A DNA stretch of 64,000 bases, taken from NCBI RefSeq assembly GCF_007556755.1, contig NZ_VJOO01000007.1, positions 45,650 to 109,649 on the forward strand. Reading direction: 5' to 3'. Every line of letters starts with the position of its first letter. Position 1 is the stretch's first letter. The notes under the pieces were generated by a model. The model ran no database searches and was not told the DNA's origin. It worked only from the letters and a program-made list of their open reading frames with translations. Source of the DNA: Tepidimonas fonticaldi. GTDB taxonomy: Bacteria; Pseudomonadota; Gammaproteobacteria; Burkholderiales; Burkholderiaceae_C. Shown piece after piece: positions 21,119-32,243 of the stretch. A program made the translations under genes and the position numbers.

Positions 21119-22582
21119 GTGACCCAGACCGCCCACACCTTTTTTTGGCACGACTACGAGACCTTCGGCGCCGACGCCCGGCGGGATCGGCCCGCCCAGT
21201 TTGCCGGTCTGCGCACCGATGCCCAGCTCAACCCCATCGGCGAGCCCCTCATTGCGTACTGTCGCCCGGCACCGGACTATCTGCCCGACCCGGAAAGCTG
21301 CCTGATTACCGGCATCACGCCCCAGACCTGTCTGGACCGCGGCGTCAGCGAGCGCACCTTTGCCGAGTCCATCCTGGCCGAGCTGGAGCGTCCGGGCACC
21401 GTCGGTGTGGGCTACAACTCCATCCGCTTCGACGACGAGTTCACGCGCCACCTGTTGTGGCGCAATCTGCTCGATCCTTACGGCCGGGAGTGGCGCAACG
21501 GCTGCGGCCGTTGGGATGTGCTGGACGTCGTGCGCATGACCTGGGCGCTGCGCCCGCAAGGCATCGAGTGGCCGCGCCACCCCGACGGGCGGCCGAGTTT
21601 TCGCCTCGAGGATCTGACGGCGGCCAACGGCCTGGCCCACGCCCAGGCGCACGACGCCCTGTCGGATGTGCTGGCCACGGTGGCGGTGGCACGCCTGATC
21701 CGCGAGCGCCAGCCGCGGTTGTTCGACTATGCCTTTGGGTTGCACCGGCGCGATCGCGTCATGCAGGTGCTGGGTCTGCCCGCGCTGGCGGGCCAGGCGC
21801 GCCCCTTCGTGCATGTGTCGGGCCAGTTTTCCACCGAGCGGGGCTGTCTGGCGGTGATGTGGCCGCTGGCCAGCCACCCGTCCAACCGCAACGAGCTGCT
21901 GGCCTGGGATCTGGCCCACGATCCGCGCGAGCTGATCGATTTGCGGCCGGAGGAAGCCCGCCTGCGCCTGTTCACCCGCCAGGCGGACTTGCCCGAAGGG
22001 GTGCGGCGGCTGCCGCTCAAGAGCATTCACCTCAACCGCTCGCCCATGGTGATCAGCAACCCGGCGGTGCTGAAAGATGGCGCCGCCGAGCGCTTCGGGC
22101 TGGATTTGGGACTCATCGAGCGGCACGCCGCCTACGCCGCCGGCCTGCCCGATCTGGGCGCGCTGTGGGCCGCGCTGTTCGGGCGCGACTCGCCTGCCGG
22201 ACCGGCCGATGTGGACGGTGCGCTCTACGACGGTTTCGTCGGTGACGAGGACCGCCGGCGGCTGGCGCGGCTGCGCCAGCTCGACCCCGCCGATCCGGCG
22301 TGGCAGCGCGCGGGGTTCGACGATCCGCGGCTGCCGGAGTTGGTGTTTCGCTTTCGCGCCCGCAACCACCCGGAGTCGCTGCGCGACGATGAGCGCTTGC
22401 GCTGGCGCGCCCACTGCCGCGCCCGGTTGATGGACGGCACCGGGGGCTTTGCACCGCTGCCAGCCTATCTGGAGCGGCTGGATGCATTGGCCGAAGGCGC
22501 CGTCGAGCGCGGTGACGAGCGCGCGCAGGCGATCCTGGCCGATTTGATGGACTACGCCACCTCGCTGGCGCCGGAGGACTGA
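21119..22582 (+). CDS. sbcB: exodeoxyribonuclease I
   Basis: Processive 3'-5' single-strand exonuclease acting in recombination and mismatch repair. The 487-residue product has the DEDDh exonuclease motif at its N-terminus (HDYETFG, Asp12 and Glu14), [12 protein letters not shown], and [16 protein letters not shown]3-like and C-terminal domains follow. The start codon is GTG. Its last 31 bp overlap the convergent GGDEF-EAL gene. Confidence 0.93.
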   Translation: MTQTAHTFFWHDYETFGADARRDRPAQFAGLRTDAQLNPIGEPLIAYCRPAPDYLPDPESCLITGITPQTCLDRGVSERTFAESILAELERPGTVGVGYNSIRFDDEFTRHLLWRNLLDPYGREWRNGCGRWDVLDVVRMTWALRPQGIEWPRHPDGRPSFRLEDLTAANGLAHAQAHDALSDVLATVAVARLIRERQPRLFDYAFGLHRRDRVMQVLGLPALAGQARPFVHVSGQFSTERGCLAVMWPLASHPSNRNELLAWDLAHDPRELIDLRPEEARLRLFTRQADLPEGVRRLPLKSIHLNRSPMVISNPAVLKDGAAERFGLDLGLIERHAAYAAGLPDLGALWAALFGRDSPAGPADVDGALYDGFVGDEDRRRLARLRQLDPADPAWQRAGFDDPRLPELVFRFRARNHPESLRDDERLRWRAHCRARLMDGTGGFAPLPAYLERLDALAEGAVERGDERAQAILADLMDYATSLAPED

Positions 22583-25212
22583 CCGGCGGCCCGCCACAGC
22601 GCCAGGTGCTCGCCGCGCGCCACGCGCTGCAGATGGCCACCCACCTGCAGGGCCGGCATGGGCCGCCCCAGCCCAAAGCCCTGCACCGCGTCGCAGCCGA
22701 TCTGGCGCAGCGCATGCAGTTGCGCGGCCGTCTCCACGCCTTCGGCCACCGCCTCGCGCCCCAGGCGGTGCGCCAGGGCGACGGCCGCGGTGACGATGGC
22801 CGCATCGTCCGCATCGTCGGCCACATCCCGCACGAAGGTGCGGTCGATCTTGAGCCGGTCGATCGGCAGGTGCTTCAGGTAGGCCAGGGACGAGTACCCC
22901 GTGCCAAAGTCGTCGATCGCGATGCGCGCGCCCAGCTCGCGCAGGCGCGACAGCTCGGCTTCGGCGCGCCGCGGGTCGCGCATCATGGCCCCCTCGGTGA
23001 TTTCGAACTCGATGCCGAGCAGGGGCAGCGCGGCCGCGGCACCTTCGGGGTCGGCTGCGGCGAAGGCCTCGCGGATGCGCTCGGCCAGCCCCTCGCGGTC
23101 GAACTGGCGCGCCGACAGGTTGATGCTGAGCAACAGCGGCCACTCCGGGTACAGGTGCTGCCAGCGCTGCCGCTGGCGGGCAACCGCCGTGCACACCCAG
23201 CGGCCCAGCGCCTCGATCAGGTCGGCCGACTGCTCGGCCATCGGCACGAAGGCGGCCGGCGACAGCACGTTGCCATCCGCCTGCGGCCAGCGCAGCAGGG
23301 CCTCGAAGCCCAGCAGCGGCATCCCGTCGCTCAGCGCGTGGATGGGCTGGTAGTACAGCTCGAGGGCGTCGCCCGCGATGGCCTCGCGCAGGCGCGCCTC
23401 CAGGTCGATGCGGCGCAGGACCTGTTCGTTCATGGCCGGGGTGTAGTAGCGCCACCCCGCGCCGCCATCGCCCTTGGCGTGGTACATCGCGATGTCGGCC
23501 AGCCGCAGCAGCTCCGCGGCACGGCGCCCGTCGCGTGGGAAGGAGGCGATGCCGATCGACGGCGTGACATAGGCGCGCAGCACCCCATGGGCCCCGCTGT
23601 CGACGGTGAAGGGCTCCGACATGGCTTGCACGATCTGCAACGCAACCCGCGCTGCGTCGGCTTCGTCCTGCATGCCGGTCAAGGCCACGACGAATTCGTC
23701 GCCACCGATGCGCGCGACGATGTCGCTGGCCCGCAGGCGGGAGCGCAGCCGCTGCGCTGCCTCCACCAGCACCTGGTCGCCAGCCTCGTGCCCCAGAGAG
23801 TCGTTGATGGCCTTGAAGCGGTCCAGATCGATGAACAGCACGCCCAGGGGGCGGCCGTCGCGCTCGGCCGCGGCCAGCGCCTGGTCCAGCGCGACCGGCA
23901 GTGCATGCCGGTTGGTCAGACCGGTGAGGGCGTCGGTGCGCGCCAGCCGCTCGATGGTGTCCTGGGCGGCGCGGCGTTCGGTGACGTCGGTGTACACGGT
24001 GACGAAGCCGCCCGTCGCCAACGGCTGGCCGCGCACATGCAGCACCCGACCATTCGGGCGGACGCGCTCGAACTCGTGCGGCTCGAAACGCAGGGCGCGC
24101 TCGCGCATCTCCGCAAGCAGGCGGTGCGGGTCGGTTTGCGCGCCGTATTCGCCGCGCTCGATGTTGTAGCGCAGCACATCGACCAGGGTCAGATCGGGCC
24201 GCTCGAACAGCGGTCGGGGCAGGTCCAGCAGGTCGAGCAGGCGGTCGTTCCAGACTTGCATGCGCAACTCCCGATCGACCATCGAGACGCCGACGGGAAT
24301 GTTGTCCACCAGCGTGCGCAGGATGTCGCGCGCCTGCGCCAGCCGCTCGCGCTCCTGCTTCTGCTCGGTGATGTCGGTGTAGGTGGTGACGAAGCCCACC
24401 ACCTCGCCATCGCGCAGAATCGGCTCGCCAATGACCAGGTGCGTGCGGCCGTTGGGACGGGTGCGCTCCAGCCGGTGGGCGCGAAATTGCAGCGCGAGGC
24501 GCCGGCGTTCGGCCACCGCCTGCTCCGGATCCACCGCACCGTACTCGCCGCGCTGGGCCGGCACCCGGATCAGGTCGTCGAAGTCCACCCCGTCGTAGAG
24601 CAGCTCCTGCGGCAAGTCGAGCACGCGCCCGAATTCCGCATTCCAGACCCGCAGTTTGAGCTGGCGGTCGAACACGCTCAAGCCCATCGGCAGGTTTTGC
24701 ACGATGGCTTCCAGGTATGCCGATCGCTCGCGCAGCGCCGCCTCCAGCCGCGCCCGCTCGCTGATGTCGAGGTTGACGCCAAATGCGATGCGCTGCCCCG
24801 TGGCCGGTTCGCGCGTCACGACGATGCGCAGCATGTGGTGGGTGATGCGGCCGTCCGGCTGCTGGATCCGGTAGCCCGCCTCACCGCTGCCGCGCGCGTA
24901 AGACTCTTCCAGTACGCGATTCACCCGCTCGCGGTCTTCCGGGACCAACTGGCGCAGCGAGCGTTCGCGCTCGGCCGGCTCGTCCGGTGCGATGCCGTGC
25001 ATGCGCCGGAACACATCCGACCACCACAGCTCCTGCGTGTCCAGGTTGCGCCGCCAGTGCGCGATGTCGAGGCGGTCGAACAGCTCCAGGACCCAACGCT
25101 GCTCGTCCCGCAGCAGGTCGTGGGCATGGCGTCGATCCCGCCGCGCGCGCCACCAGCCGACCCCCAGGACAGCGGCAAGGCTCCACCCGACGAGGGCCAG
25201 CCAGGCGGTCAT
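22552..25212 (-). CDS. PAS-PAS-PAS-GGDEF-EAL cyclic-di-GMP signalling protein
   Basis: An 886-residue sensor. An N-terminal membrane helix (about 2-18) is followed by three PAS domains (about 40-165, 175-290 and 300-415). A diguanylate cyclase domain has an intact GGDEF at 503-507, and a phosphodiesterase domain has EAL at 637-639 plus DDFGTGYSS and EGVET. Both catalytic modules retain their key residues, so it could make or break c-di-GMP. The second and third PAS domains are clear paralogues (VWN, RGEYGA and RPNGR recur in register). It is a single gene, overlapping sbcB tail to tail; no partner is evident. Confidence 0.94.
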   Translation of the reverse strand: MTAWLALVGWSLAAVLGVGWWRARRDRRHAHDLLRDEQRWVLELFDRLDIAHWRRNLDTQELWWSDVFRRMHGIAPDEPAERERSLRQLVPEDRERVNRVLEESYARGSGEAGYRIQQPDGRITHHMLRIVVTREPATGQRIAFGVNLDISERARLEAALRERSAYLEAIVQNLPMGLSVFDRQLKLRVWNAEFGRVLDLPQELLYDGVDFDDLIRVPAQRGEYGAVDPEQAVAERRRLALQFRAHRLERTRPNGRTHLVIGEPILRDGEVVGFVTTYTDITEQKQERERLAQARDILRTLVDNIPVGVSMVDRELRMQVWNDRLLDLLDLPRPLFERPDLTLVDVLRYNIERGEYGAQTDPHRLLAEMRERALRFEPHEFERVRPNGRVLHVRGQPLATGGFVTVYTDVTERRAAQDTIERLARTDALTGLTNRHALPVALDQALAAAERDGRPLGVLFIDLDRFKAINDSLGHEAGDQVLVEAAQRLRSRLRASDIVARIGGDEFVVALTGMQDEADAARVALQIVQAMSEPFTVDSGAHGVLRAYVTPSIGIASFPRDGRRAAELLRLADIAMYHAKGDGGAGWRYYTPAMNEQVLRRIDLEARLREAIAGDALELYYQPIHALSDGMPLLGFEALLRWPQADGNVLSPAAFVPMAEQSADLIEALGRWVCTAVARQRQRWQHLYPEWPLLLSINLSARQFDREGLAERIREAFAAADPEGAAAALPLLGIEFEITEGAMMRDPRRAEAELSRLRELGARIAIDDFGTGYSSLAYLKHLPIDRLKIDRTFVRDVADDADDAAIVTAAVALAHRLGREAVAEGVETAAQLHALRQIGCDAVQGFGLGRPMPALQVGGHLQRVARGEHLALWRAAGQSSGASEVA

Positions 25213-25312
25213 TGCGTGTGTCTCCTCGTGTGCCGATGCAATGGTGCTCAGTGTAGGCCGACGCCGTCCCGGGCAGGGAGGGCACAAACCCGGGGGCGGC
25301 TGCCGACGCCGC

Positions 25313-26851
25313 TCAGCGCCGCCGGGTGCTGCCGCCGACCAGACCGCCCAGCAGCCCGCGCACCAGCTGCCGGCCCAGGTTGGCGCCGATCTCGCGCACC
25401 GCGGTCTTGACCACCGCCTGGACCAGCCCGTCGTGCTGCCCGCCGCGCGGGCCGGTGCGGCCAAACAGCACCTCGCCCACGCGGGCACCCAGGCCGGTGG
25501 AATCGGCCGGTGCCGACCGGGGCGTGGCGGCCGTCGAGCCGGTGGCGCCCGCACCGTCGCGCGGCGGCTGCCCGCCCTGGTGACTGGCGCGCAGCCGCTC
25601 GTAGGCGCTTTCGCGGTCCACCGCCTGGTCGTACACCCCCGCCACCAGCGAGCCGCGCAGCAGCGCCTGGCGCTCCTGCGGTGTCACCGGCCCCAGGCGG
25701 CTGCCGGGGGGCATGATCCAGACCCGCTCGGTCTCGCTCGGGCGGCCCTTGGCATCGAGCAGGCTCACCAGGGCCTCGCCCACGGCCAGTTCGGTGATCG
25801 CGGCCTCGATGTCCAGCCCCGCCTTGGGCCGCATCGTCTGTGCGGTGGCCTTGACGGCCTTCTGGTCGCGCGGGGTGAAGGCCCGCAGCGCGTGCTGGAT
25901 GCGGTTGCCCAACTGGCCCAGCACGCTGTCCGGGATGTCGAGCGGATTCTGGGTGACGAAGTACACGCCCACGCCCTTGGAGCGCACCAGGCGCACGACC
26001 AGTTCGATGCGCTCCACCAACACCTTGGGGGCGTCTTCGAACAGCAGGTGCGCCTCGTCAAAAAAGAACACGAGCTTGGGCTTGTCCAGGTCGCCCACCT
26101 CGGGCAGCGCCTCGAACAGCTCCGACAGCAGCCACAGCAAAAAGGTGCCGTACAGCCGCGGCGCGTTGAGCAGCTTGTCGGCAGCCAGGATGTTGACCAC
26201 GCCTTGGCCGTTCACGGTCTGCATCAGGTCGGCGATGTCGAGCATCGGCTCGCCAAAAAACCGGTCCGCCCCCTGCTGTTCCAGCGCCAGCAGCCCGCGC
26301 TGGATGGCGCCGATGCTGGCCGCGCTGATGTTGCCGTATTCGGTGGTGAACTGCCGGGCGTTGTCGCCGACGTGCTGCAGCATTGCGCGCAGGTCTTTCA
26401 GGTCCAGCAGGAGCAGGCCTTGGTCGTCGGCGATCTTGAACACCAGGTTGAGCACGCCGGCCTGGGTGTCGTTGAGGCCGAGCATGCGCGCCAGCAGCAG
26501 CGGGCCCATGTCGCTGATGGTGGCGCGCACCGGGTGGCCCTGCTCGCCGAACACGTCCCACAGCGTCACCGGGCAGGCCGCCGGCTGGGGCGGCGGCAGG
26601 CCGCGCTCGGCCAGCACCTGGGCCAGCTTGCCCTCGATGCGCCCGGGCTGGCTGATGCCGGTCAGGTCGCCCTTGACGTCGGCCATGAACACCGGCACCC
26701 CCACGCGCGAGAAACCCTCGGCCAGTGTCTGCAGGGTGACGGTCTTGCCGGTGCCGGTGGCGCCGGCCACCAGTCCGTGGCGGTTGGCCTTGTCGGGCAG
26801 CAGCAGGCACTCGACGGCGTCGCGGCGGGCGATCAGAATCGGCTCGGTCAT
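25313..26851 (-). CDS. HerA-like ATPase (DUF853, helicase HerA C-terminal family)
   Basis: A 512-residue P-loop ATPase with Walker A GATGTGKT at residues 30-37, then [14 protein letters not shown] Walker B-like [14 protein letters not shown] follows, and the tail is Gly/Arg-rich with a glycine-zipper-like end ([11 protein letters not shown]). It matches the DUF853/YjgR family, related to HerA/FtsK motor ATPases; the cellular role of YjgR proteins is not established. It is a monocistronic gene, divergent from yebC. No nurA-like nuclease lies beside it, so a HerA-NurA system is not supported. Confidence 0.9.
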   Translation of the reverse strand: MTEPILIARRDAVECLLLPDKANRHGLVAGATGTGKTVTLQTLAEGFSRVGVPVFMADVKGDLTGISQPGRIEGKLAQVLAERGLPPPQPAACPVTLWDVFGEQGHPVRATISDMGPLLLARMLGLNDTQAGVLNLVFKIADDQGLLLLDLKDLRAMLQHVGDNARQFTTEYGNISAASIGAIQRGLLALEQQGADRFFGEPMLDIADLMQTVNGQGVVNILAADKLLNAPRLYGTFLLWLLSELFEALPEVGDLDKPKLVFFFDEAHLLFEDAPKVLVERIELVVRLVRSKGVGVYFVTQNPLDIPDSVLGQLGNRIQHALRAFTPRDQKAVKATAQTMRPKAGLDIEAAITELAVGEALVSLLDAKGRPSETERVWIMPPGSRLGPVTPQERQALLRGSLVAGVYDQAVDRESAYERLRASHQGGQPPRDGAGATGSTAATPRSAPADSTGLGARVGEVLFGRTGPRGGQHDGLVQAVVKTAVREIGANLGRQLVRGLLGGLVGGSTRRR

Positions 26852-26984
26852 GGTGAGGTGTCCGGGGCGTGAGGGCAGGGTTGGAGTCGCTGGCGGCAGG
26901 CCGCAGCAGGGGGCCGCGTAGAATAACGGGTTACCCCAACGGTCAGCCTGACCCGATTATCGCGACGGAATCGACGAGGTTTGC

Positions 26985-27710
26985 ATGGCAGGACATTCCA
27001 AGTGGGCCAACATCCAGCACCGCAAGGCGCGCCAGGACGAGAAGCGCCAGCGCATCTGGACGCGCGTGGTGCGCGAGATCATGATCGCCGCCCGCCAGGG
27101 CGGCGGTGACCCGGCCGCCAACCCGCGCCTGCGGCTGGCCATCGACAAGGCCAAGGCCGCCAACATGCCGGCCGACACCATCAAGCGCAACATCGACAAG
27201 GCCACCGGCAACCTCGAGGGCGTCAACTACGAAGAGGTGCGCTACGAGGGCTACGGCATCGGCGGCGCGGCCGTCATCGTCGACTGCATGACCGACAACC
27301 GCGTGCGCACCGTGGCCGAGGTGCGCCATGCCTTCAGCAAGCACGGCGGCAACCTGGGCACCGAGGGGTCGGTGGCGTTCCAGTTTCAGCACTGCGGCCA
27401 GATCGTCTTCGAGCCCGGCACCAGCGAGGACAAGGTGATGGAAGTCGCCCTGGAGGCCGGCGCCGACGACGTGATCACGCAGGAGGACGGCTCCATCGAG
27501 GTGCTGACCGCGCCGGCGCAGTTCGAGGCCGTGCGCGACGCGCTGCAGGCCGCGGGGCTGACCCCCGCGATGGCCGACATCACCTGGCGGCCCTCCAACT
27601 CCGTGGTGCTGGAGGGCGAGGACGCGCAGCGCATGCAAAAGCTGCTCGACGCCATCGAAGACCTGGATGACGTGCAGGACGTCTTCCACAACGCGGAACT
27701 GCCGGAATGA
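26985..27710 (+). CDS. yebC: YebC/PmpR-family DNA-binding protein
   Basis: A 241-residue protein beginning [18 protein letters not shown], the family hallmark, and covering the usual three-domain YebC fold. Family members have been described as transcriptional regulators and, more recently, as factors relieving ribosome stalling. A TAGAAT -10-like hexamer lies at 26919-26924. Its stop overlaps the purD start (ATGA), beginning a long co-directional run. Confidence 0.95.
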   Translation: MAGHSKWANIQHRKARQDEKRQRIWTRVVREIMIAARQGGGDPAANPRLRLAIDKAKAANMPADTIKRNIDKATGNLEGVNYEEVRYEGYGIGGAAVIVDCMTDNRVRTVAEVRHAFSKHGGNLGTEGSVAFQFQHCGQIVFEPGTSEDKVMEVALEAGADDVITQEDGSIEVLTAPAQFEAVRDALQAAGLTPAMADITWRPSNSVVLEGEDAQRMQKLLDAIEDLDDVQDVFHNAELPE

Positions 27711-29008
27711 GCGAACGCATTCGGGTGCTGGTCGTCGGCGGCGGCGGCCGCGAGCACGCGCTGGCGTGGAAGCTTAAACAATCCCCGCGCGCGGAGCAGG
27801 TCTTCGTCGCGCCCGGCAATGGCGGTACCGCGCGCGATCCGGATCTGGTCAATGTGCCGATCACCGACGTTGCGGCCTTGCGCGACTGGGCGCTGGCCAA
27901 CCGCATCGGCCTGACCGTGGTGGGGCCGGAAGCGCCGCTGGCCGCCGGCATCGTGGACGTCTTTCGCGCCGCAGGCCTGCGCATCTTCGGCCCGACGCAG
28001 GCGGCCGCGCAGCTCGAAAGCTCCAAGGCCTTTGCCAAGGCGTTCATGCAGCGCCACGGCATCCCCACCGCGGCGCACGAGACCTTCTCCGACCCCGCGG
28101 CGGCGCACGCCTACGTGGACCGGGTGGGCGCCCCCATCGTCGTCAAGGCCGACGGCCTGGCGGCGGGCAAGGGCGTGGTGGTGGCCATGACCGCCGCCGA
28201 GGCGCACGAGGCGATCGACTTCATGCTGGTGGACAACCGCCTGGGCGTGCAGCACAACGCCGAGGGCGCGCGCGTGGTCATCGAGTCCTACCTTCAAGGG
28301 GAGGAGGCCAGCTTCATCGTGCTGGTGGATGGCACCCATGTGCTGCCGCTGGCCACCAGCCAGGACCACAAGCGGCTGCTGGACGGCGACGCCGGGCCCA
28401 ACACCGGCGGCATGGGCGCCTATTCGCCCGCGCCCGTCGTCACGCCCGCGGTGCATGCGCGTGCCCTGCGCGAGGTGATCGAGCCGACCGTGCGCGCCAT
28501 GGCGGCCGAGGGCACGCCGTACACGGGCTTTTTGTATGCGGGGTTGATGGTGGCGCCGGATGGCAGCATCCAGACGCTGGAGTTCAACTGCCGCATGGGC
28601 GACCCCGAGACGCAGCCCATCCTGATGCGCCTGCGCAGCGACCTGGTGGAGGTGTTGCTGGCGGCCACCGATGGGCGGCTGGACACCGTGTCCTTGGACT
28701 GGGATCCGCGCGTCGCCCTGGGCGTGGTGGTGGCCGCGGCGGGCTACCCGCTCACGCCCCGCAAGGGGGATGCCATCACCGCGCTGCCGGCGGACGCGGC
28801 GGATGCCGTCGTCTTCCACGCGGGCACCGCGCTGCAGCAGGGGCAGTTGGTGACCAGCGGCGGGCGCGTGCTGTGCGCCACCGCGCTGGGGGCCGACGTT
28901 GCCGCGGCCCGCGACCGCGCGTATGCGCTGGTGCGCGGCATCGCCTTCGACGGCATGCAGTACCGACACGACATCGGCCACCGCGCGCTGGCGCGCCAGG
29001 CCGGCTGA
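27707..29008 (+). CDS. purD: phosphoribosylamine--glycine ligase
   Basis: ATP-grasp ligase for the second step of purine synthesis. The 433-residue product starts with [17 protein letters not shown] and shows the ATP-grasp elements [17 protein letters not shown] and [13 protein letters not shown]. It is coupled to yebC by a 4-bp overlap; hemF follows after 54 bp. Confidence 0.96.
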   Translation: MSERIRVLVVGGGGREHALAWKLKQSPRAEQVFVAPGNGGTARDPDLVNVPITDVAALRDWALANRIGLTVVGPEAPLAAGIVDVFRAAGLRIFGPTQAAAQLESSKAFAKAFMQRHGIPTAAHETFSDPAAAHAYVDRVGAPIVVKADGLAAGKGVVVAMTAAEAHEAIDFMLVDNRLGVQHNAEGARVVIESYLQGEEASFIVLVDGTHVLPLATSQDHKRLLDGDAGPNTGGMGAYSPAPVVTPAVHARALREVIEPTVRAMAAEGTPYTGFLYAGLMVAPDGSIQTLEFNCRMGDPETQPILMRLRSDLVEVLLAATDGRLDTVSLDWDPRVALGVVVAAAGYPLTPRKGDAITALPADAADAVVFHAGTALQQGQLVTSGGRVLCATALGADVAAARDRAYALVRGIAFDGMQYRHDIGHRALARQAG

Positions 29009-29062
29009 ACGCGCCCGCGGCCGGGCAGGCCGGCCGCCCACCGCGCCCCCGAGGAGGCAACC

Positions 29063-29983
29063 ATGGCCCACGAGCCCGTGACCCAGATGCGCGAATACCT
29101 GTTGGGTTTGCAGCAGCGCATCACCAGCGCCATTTCCGAGATCGACGGCCGCTCCTTCCTGTCCGACGCCTGGGAGAAGGCGCCGGGGGAGGCACTGCAG
29201 GGCAGCGGCGTAACGCAAATCCTGGAAGGCGGCGAGGTGTTCGAGCGCGCCGGCTGCGGGTTTTCCCACGTCAGCGGCCCCAAGCTGCCCCCGTCGGCCA
29301 CGCAGCACCGCCCCGAGTTGGCCGGCGCGCCGTTCGAGGCCCTGGGGGTGTCGCTGGTGTTCCATCCGCGCAACCCCTACGTGCCCACCGTGCACATGAA
29401 CGTGCGCATGATCACGGCGCGCCCGGCCCGCGGCGGCGAGGTGGTGAGCTGGTTCGGCGGTGGCATGGACCTCACGCCCTACTACGGCTTCGAGGAGGAT
29501 GCGGTGCACTTCCACCGCACCTGCGCGCAGGCGCTGGCGCCTTTTGGCGCGGACAAATACCCGCGCTTCAAGGCCTGGTGCGACGACTACTTCTGCCTGC
29601 GCCACCGCGGTGAGCAGCGCGGCATCGGCGGGATTTTTTACGACGACTTTTCGGAGCTGGGCTTCGAGGGCGGTTTTGCGATGACGCGCGCCGTGGGCGA
29701 CGCCTTTTTGCACGCCTACCTGCCCATCGTGCAGCGCCGCGTCGGCACACCCTATGGCGAGCGCGAACGCCAGTTCCAGCTCTACCGCCGCGGCCGCTAT
29801 GTCGAGTTCAACCTGGTCTGGGACCGGGGGACGCACTTCGGGTTGCAGTCGGGCGGGCGCACCGAGTCCATCCTGCTGTCCATGCCGCCGCTGGTGCGCT
29901 GGTCGTACAACGAGCGGCCCCAGCCCGGTACGCCCGAGCATCGGCTGTTGACCGAATTTCTGGTGCGCCGCGACTGGCTGTGA
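29063..29983 (+). CDS. hemF: oxygen-dependent coproporphyrinogen III oxidase
   Basis: Converts coproporphyrinogen III to protoporphyrinogen IX with O2. The 306-residue product carries the family blocks [32 protein letters not shown] and [24 protein letters not shown] ribosome-binding site precedes the ATG. nadD starts on the GTG that overlaps its stop, so the two are translationally coupled. Confidence 0.96.
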   Translation: MAHEPVTQMREYLLGLQQRITSAISEIDGRSFLSDAWEKAPGEALQGSGVTQILEGGEVFERAGCGFSHVSGPKLPPSATQHRPELAGAPFEALGVSLVFHPRNPYVPTVHMNVRMITARPARGGEVVSWFGGGMDLTPYYGFEEDAVHFHRTCAQALAPFGADKYPRFKAWCDDYFCLRHRGEQRGIGGIFYDDFSELGFEGGFAMTRAVGDAFLHAYLPIVQRRVGTPYGERERQFQLYRRGRYVEFNLVWDRGTHFGLQSGGRTESILLSMPPLVRWSYNERPQPGTPEHRLLTEFLVRRDWL

Positions 29984-30657
29984 CCGGCACTGCCCCCGTG
30001 TGCGCCCCTGCTGCGCGCCGCATCGGTGTGTACGGCGGCGCATTCGACCCGCCCCATCGCGCGCACCGGGCCCTGGCCGAGGCGGCGCTGCGGCAACTCG
30101 CGCTCGACACCCTGCTGGTCCTGCCCACTGGACAGGCCTGGCACAAGGCACGCCCCCTGACCGACGCGCGGCACCGACTGGCCATGTGCCGCCTGGCCTT
30201 TGCCGATTTGCCTGGGGTGGTGGTGGATGCGCGCGAGATCGCCCGCGACGGCCCGACGTACACCGTGGACACCCTGGCCGAACTGCGCACCGAGCATCCC
30301 GGGGCGGCGCTGTTTGTGGTCATGGGGGCCGATCAGTGGCTGGCCTTTCGCTCCTGGCGGCGCTGGGAGGACATTCTGCGCTGGGCGACGGTGGCCGTGG
30401 CCAACCGGCCGCTGGCCGAGAGCGGTGCGCCGCTGCCCGATCTGACCCAGGTGGGGCTGCCGTTCGTCGCGCTCGATCTGCCCCCGACGGATCTGAGCGC
30501 CACGGCTGTGCGCGACCAGTGGCGCCAGGCCAACCGGCCATCCGGCGCCCGTGACGCGACCCCCGCCCCGGATGGGGCGGCGCTGGTGCCGCCTGCCGTC
30601 GCGCGGTATATTTCCGACCATCGGCTCTATGCTGCGACGCACGGGCCGGCCGCTTGA
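29980..30657 (+). CDS. nadD: nicotinate-nucleotide adenylyltransferase
   Basis: Makes deamido-NAD from nicotinate mononucleotide. The 225-residue product has the nucleotidyltransferase motif [11 protein letters not shown] near residues 20-30 and the second motif [13 protein letters not shown]. The start is GTG, overlapping the hemF stop. It is followed closely by rsfS, the classical nadD-rsfS-rlmH order. Confidence 0.93.
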   Translation: MTGTAPVCAPAARRIGVYGGAFDPPHRAHRALAEAALRQLALDTLLVLPTGQAWHKARPLTDARHRLAMCRLAFADLPGVVVDAREIARDGPTYTVDTLAELRTEHPGAALFVVMGADQWLAFRSWRRWEDILRWATVAVANRPLAESGAPLPDLTQVGLPFVALDLPPTDLSATAVRDQWRQANRPSGARDATPAPDGAALVPPAVARYISDHRLYAATHGPAA

Positions 30658-30669
30658 CACACCGATTCC

Positions 30670-31128
30670 ATGACCGATACCGCCGCCCAACGTCAGATCC
30701 AGAAACTCCAGCGCGCCATCGTTGACGGCCTCGAGGACGTCAAGGCCCAGGACATCCAAGTCTTCAACACCGAGGCGATCACACCGCTGTTCGAGCGGGT
30801 CATCATCGCCAGCGGCACCTCCAACCGCCAGACCAAGGCGCTGGCCGCCAGCGTGCGCGACAAAGTGGCCGAGGCCGGCTTTGCCAAGCCCCGGGTGGAG
30901 GGCGAGGACAACGGCGAGTGGATCATCGTGGACTGCGGCTCGGCCGTCGTGCATGTGATGCAGCCCGCCATTCGCCAGTACTACCGGCTGGAAGAGATCT
31001 GGGGTGGCAAGCCGGTGCGCCTGCGCCGGGCGGCCCCGCGTGCCGCCACCCCATCGGCGGCTGGGGGCACCGCCCCGCGGGCGTCCGCGCCGCGGCGCCG
31101 CCGCCCGGCGGCCGACGACGCCGCATGA
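30670..31128 (+). CDS. rsfS: ribosome silencing factor
   Basis: RsfS/Iojap binds ribosomal protein uL14 and blocks subunit joining in poor growth conditions. The 152-residue product contains the core [29 protein letters not shown] and [15 protein letters not shown] basic, Ala/Pro/Arg-rich tail of about 35 residues extends beyond the family core. It overlaps rlmH by 4 bp. Confidence 0.95.
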   Translation: MTDTAAQRQIQKLQRAIVDGLEDVKAQDIQVFNTEAITPLFERVIIASGTSNRQTKALAASVRDKVAEAGFAKPRVEGEDNGEWIIVDCGSAVVHVMQPAIRQYYRLEEIWGGKPVRLRRAAPRAATPSAAGGTAPRASAPRRRRPAADDAA

Positions 31129-31595
31129 AGTGGCATTTGCTGGCCGTGGGCCAGCGCATGCCCGACTGGGCCGAGGCGGCTTACGAGGATTACGCCAAAC
31201 GCTTTCCGCCCGAGGCGCGGGTGCATCTGCGCACCGTCAAGGCCGAGCCGCGCACCAGCGGCAAACCCCCGGAAGCGCTGATGGCGGCCGAGCGCCAGCG
31301 CTTGGAGGCCGCCTGCCCCAAAGGCGCCCGCCTGGTCGTGCTGGACGAGCGCGGCGACCGCTGCACCACGCAGGAGCTGGCGCAGCGCCTGCGGCAGTGG
31401 CAGCTCGACGGCGCCGACGTCGCTTTCGTGATTGGCGGGCCGGACGGGCTGGATCCCGCGCTGCGCCAGGCCGCCCAGCACCGGCTGCGCCTGTCCGACC
31501 TGACCTTGCCGCACGCGCTGGCGCGTGTGCTGCTCATCGAACAACTCTACCGGGCGTGGTCCATCAACACCGGCCACCCCTACCACCGCGAATGA
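31125..31595 (+). CDS. rlmH: 23S rRNA pseudouridine-1915 N3-methyltransferase
   Basis: SPOUT methyltransferase that modifies pseudouridine 1915 in helix 69 of 23S rRNA. The 156-residue length, the SAM-binding [11 protein letters not shown] and the C-terminal [21 protein letters not shown] are diagnostic. It overlaps rsfS and maf by 4 bp each. Confidence 0.96.
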   Translation: MKWHLLAVGQRMPDWAEAAYEDYAKRFPPEARVHLRTVKAEPRTSGKPPEALMAAERQRLEAACPKGARLVVLDERGDRCTTQELAQRLRQWQLDGADVAFVIGGPDGLDPALRQAAQHRLRLSDLTLPHALARVLLIEQLYRAWSINTGHPYHRE

Positions 31596-32230
31596 CCGAG
31601 GCCCGACCCGATCTGCCCACCGACGACCGCCCATGGGTGTACCTGGCGTCGCAAAGCCCACGCCGCCGCCAGTTGCTGGAGCAGTGGGGCGTGACCGCCG
31701 TGCCGCTGCGGCCGGATGCCGACGAGGACCCCGAGGCGCTGGAGTGCGTGCAGCCCGGGGAGGCGCCGCAGGCCTATGTGCGGCGCGTCACCCGCCTAAA
31801 GCTGCGGGCGGCGGAGGCCCGGCGCCAGCGCCGGGGCTGGCCGGCCGGTCTGGTTCTGTGTGCCGACACCACCGTGGCGGACGGGGGCGACGTCCTGGGC
31901 AAGCCGGCGGACGCCGCGGACGCCACCCGCATGCTGCAGCGCCTGTCGGGCCGGCGCCACCAGGTGCTCACCGCAGTAGCGGTCGCGCGGGGGCGGCGCG
32001 AGTGGCTGGCGGTGAACCGCTCGACGGTCACCTTCAAGCCCCTGACGGCGGAGGACATTGCGGCCTACATCGCCACCGGCGAGCCGTTCGGCAAGGCGGG
32101 CGCCTACGGCATCCAGGGCCGCGCCGGCCTGTGGGCGCGGCGCATCACCGGCAGCTACACCGGCATCATGGGCCTGCCCGCGTACGAGACGGCCGAGTTG
32201 CTGCGCCGCGCCGGCCTGTCTCTGCGGTAA
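31592..32230 (+). CDS. maf: Maf-family nucleotide pyrophosphatase
   Basis: House-cleaning nucleoside triphosphate pyrophosphatase acting on non-canonical or modified nucleotides. The 212-residue product has the Maf signature [16 protein letters not shown], then [10 protein letters not shown], and [23 protein letters not shown] is conserved near the C-terminus (split by a turn). It starts on an ATG overlapping the rlmH stop and is followed after 13 bp by rng. Confidence 0.94.
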   Translation: MTEARPDLPTDDRPWVYLASQSPRRRQLLEQWGVTAVPLRPDADEDPEALECVQPGEAPQAYVRRVTRLKLRAAEARRQRRGWPAGLVLCADTTVADGGDVLGKPADAADATRMLQRLSGRRHQVLTAVAVARGRREWLAVNRSTVTFKPLTAEDIAAYIATGEPFGKAGAYGIQGRAGLWARRITGSYTGIMGLPAYETAELLRRAGLSLR

Positions 32231-32243
32231 GCTGTCGGCCACC

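Noticed and set aside
22606..25410. A plus-strand open frame of more than 900 codons opposite the GGDEF-EAL gene
   Set aside because: It is a shadow frame of the PAS-GGDEF-EAL coding sequence; the amino acid composition is not protein-like and no motifs were seen.
25313..26851. HerA-like ATPase as part of an antiphage or HerA-NurA/Sir2 system
   Set aside because: The neighbours are a c-di-GMP protein and yebC. There is no nuclease, Sir2 or DUF4297 gene, and the sequence fits the housekeeping DUF853/YjgR branch.
27386..30151. A minus-strand open frame of about 920 codons opposite purD and hemF
   Set aside because: It is a mirror of well-conserved genes and lacks a start with a ribosome-binding site or any recognisable domain.
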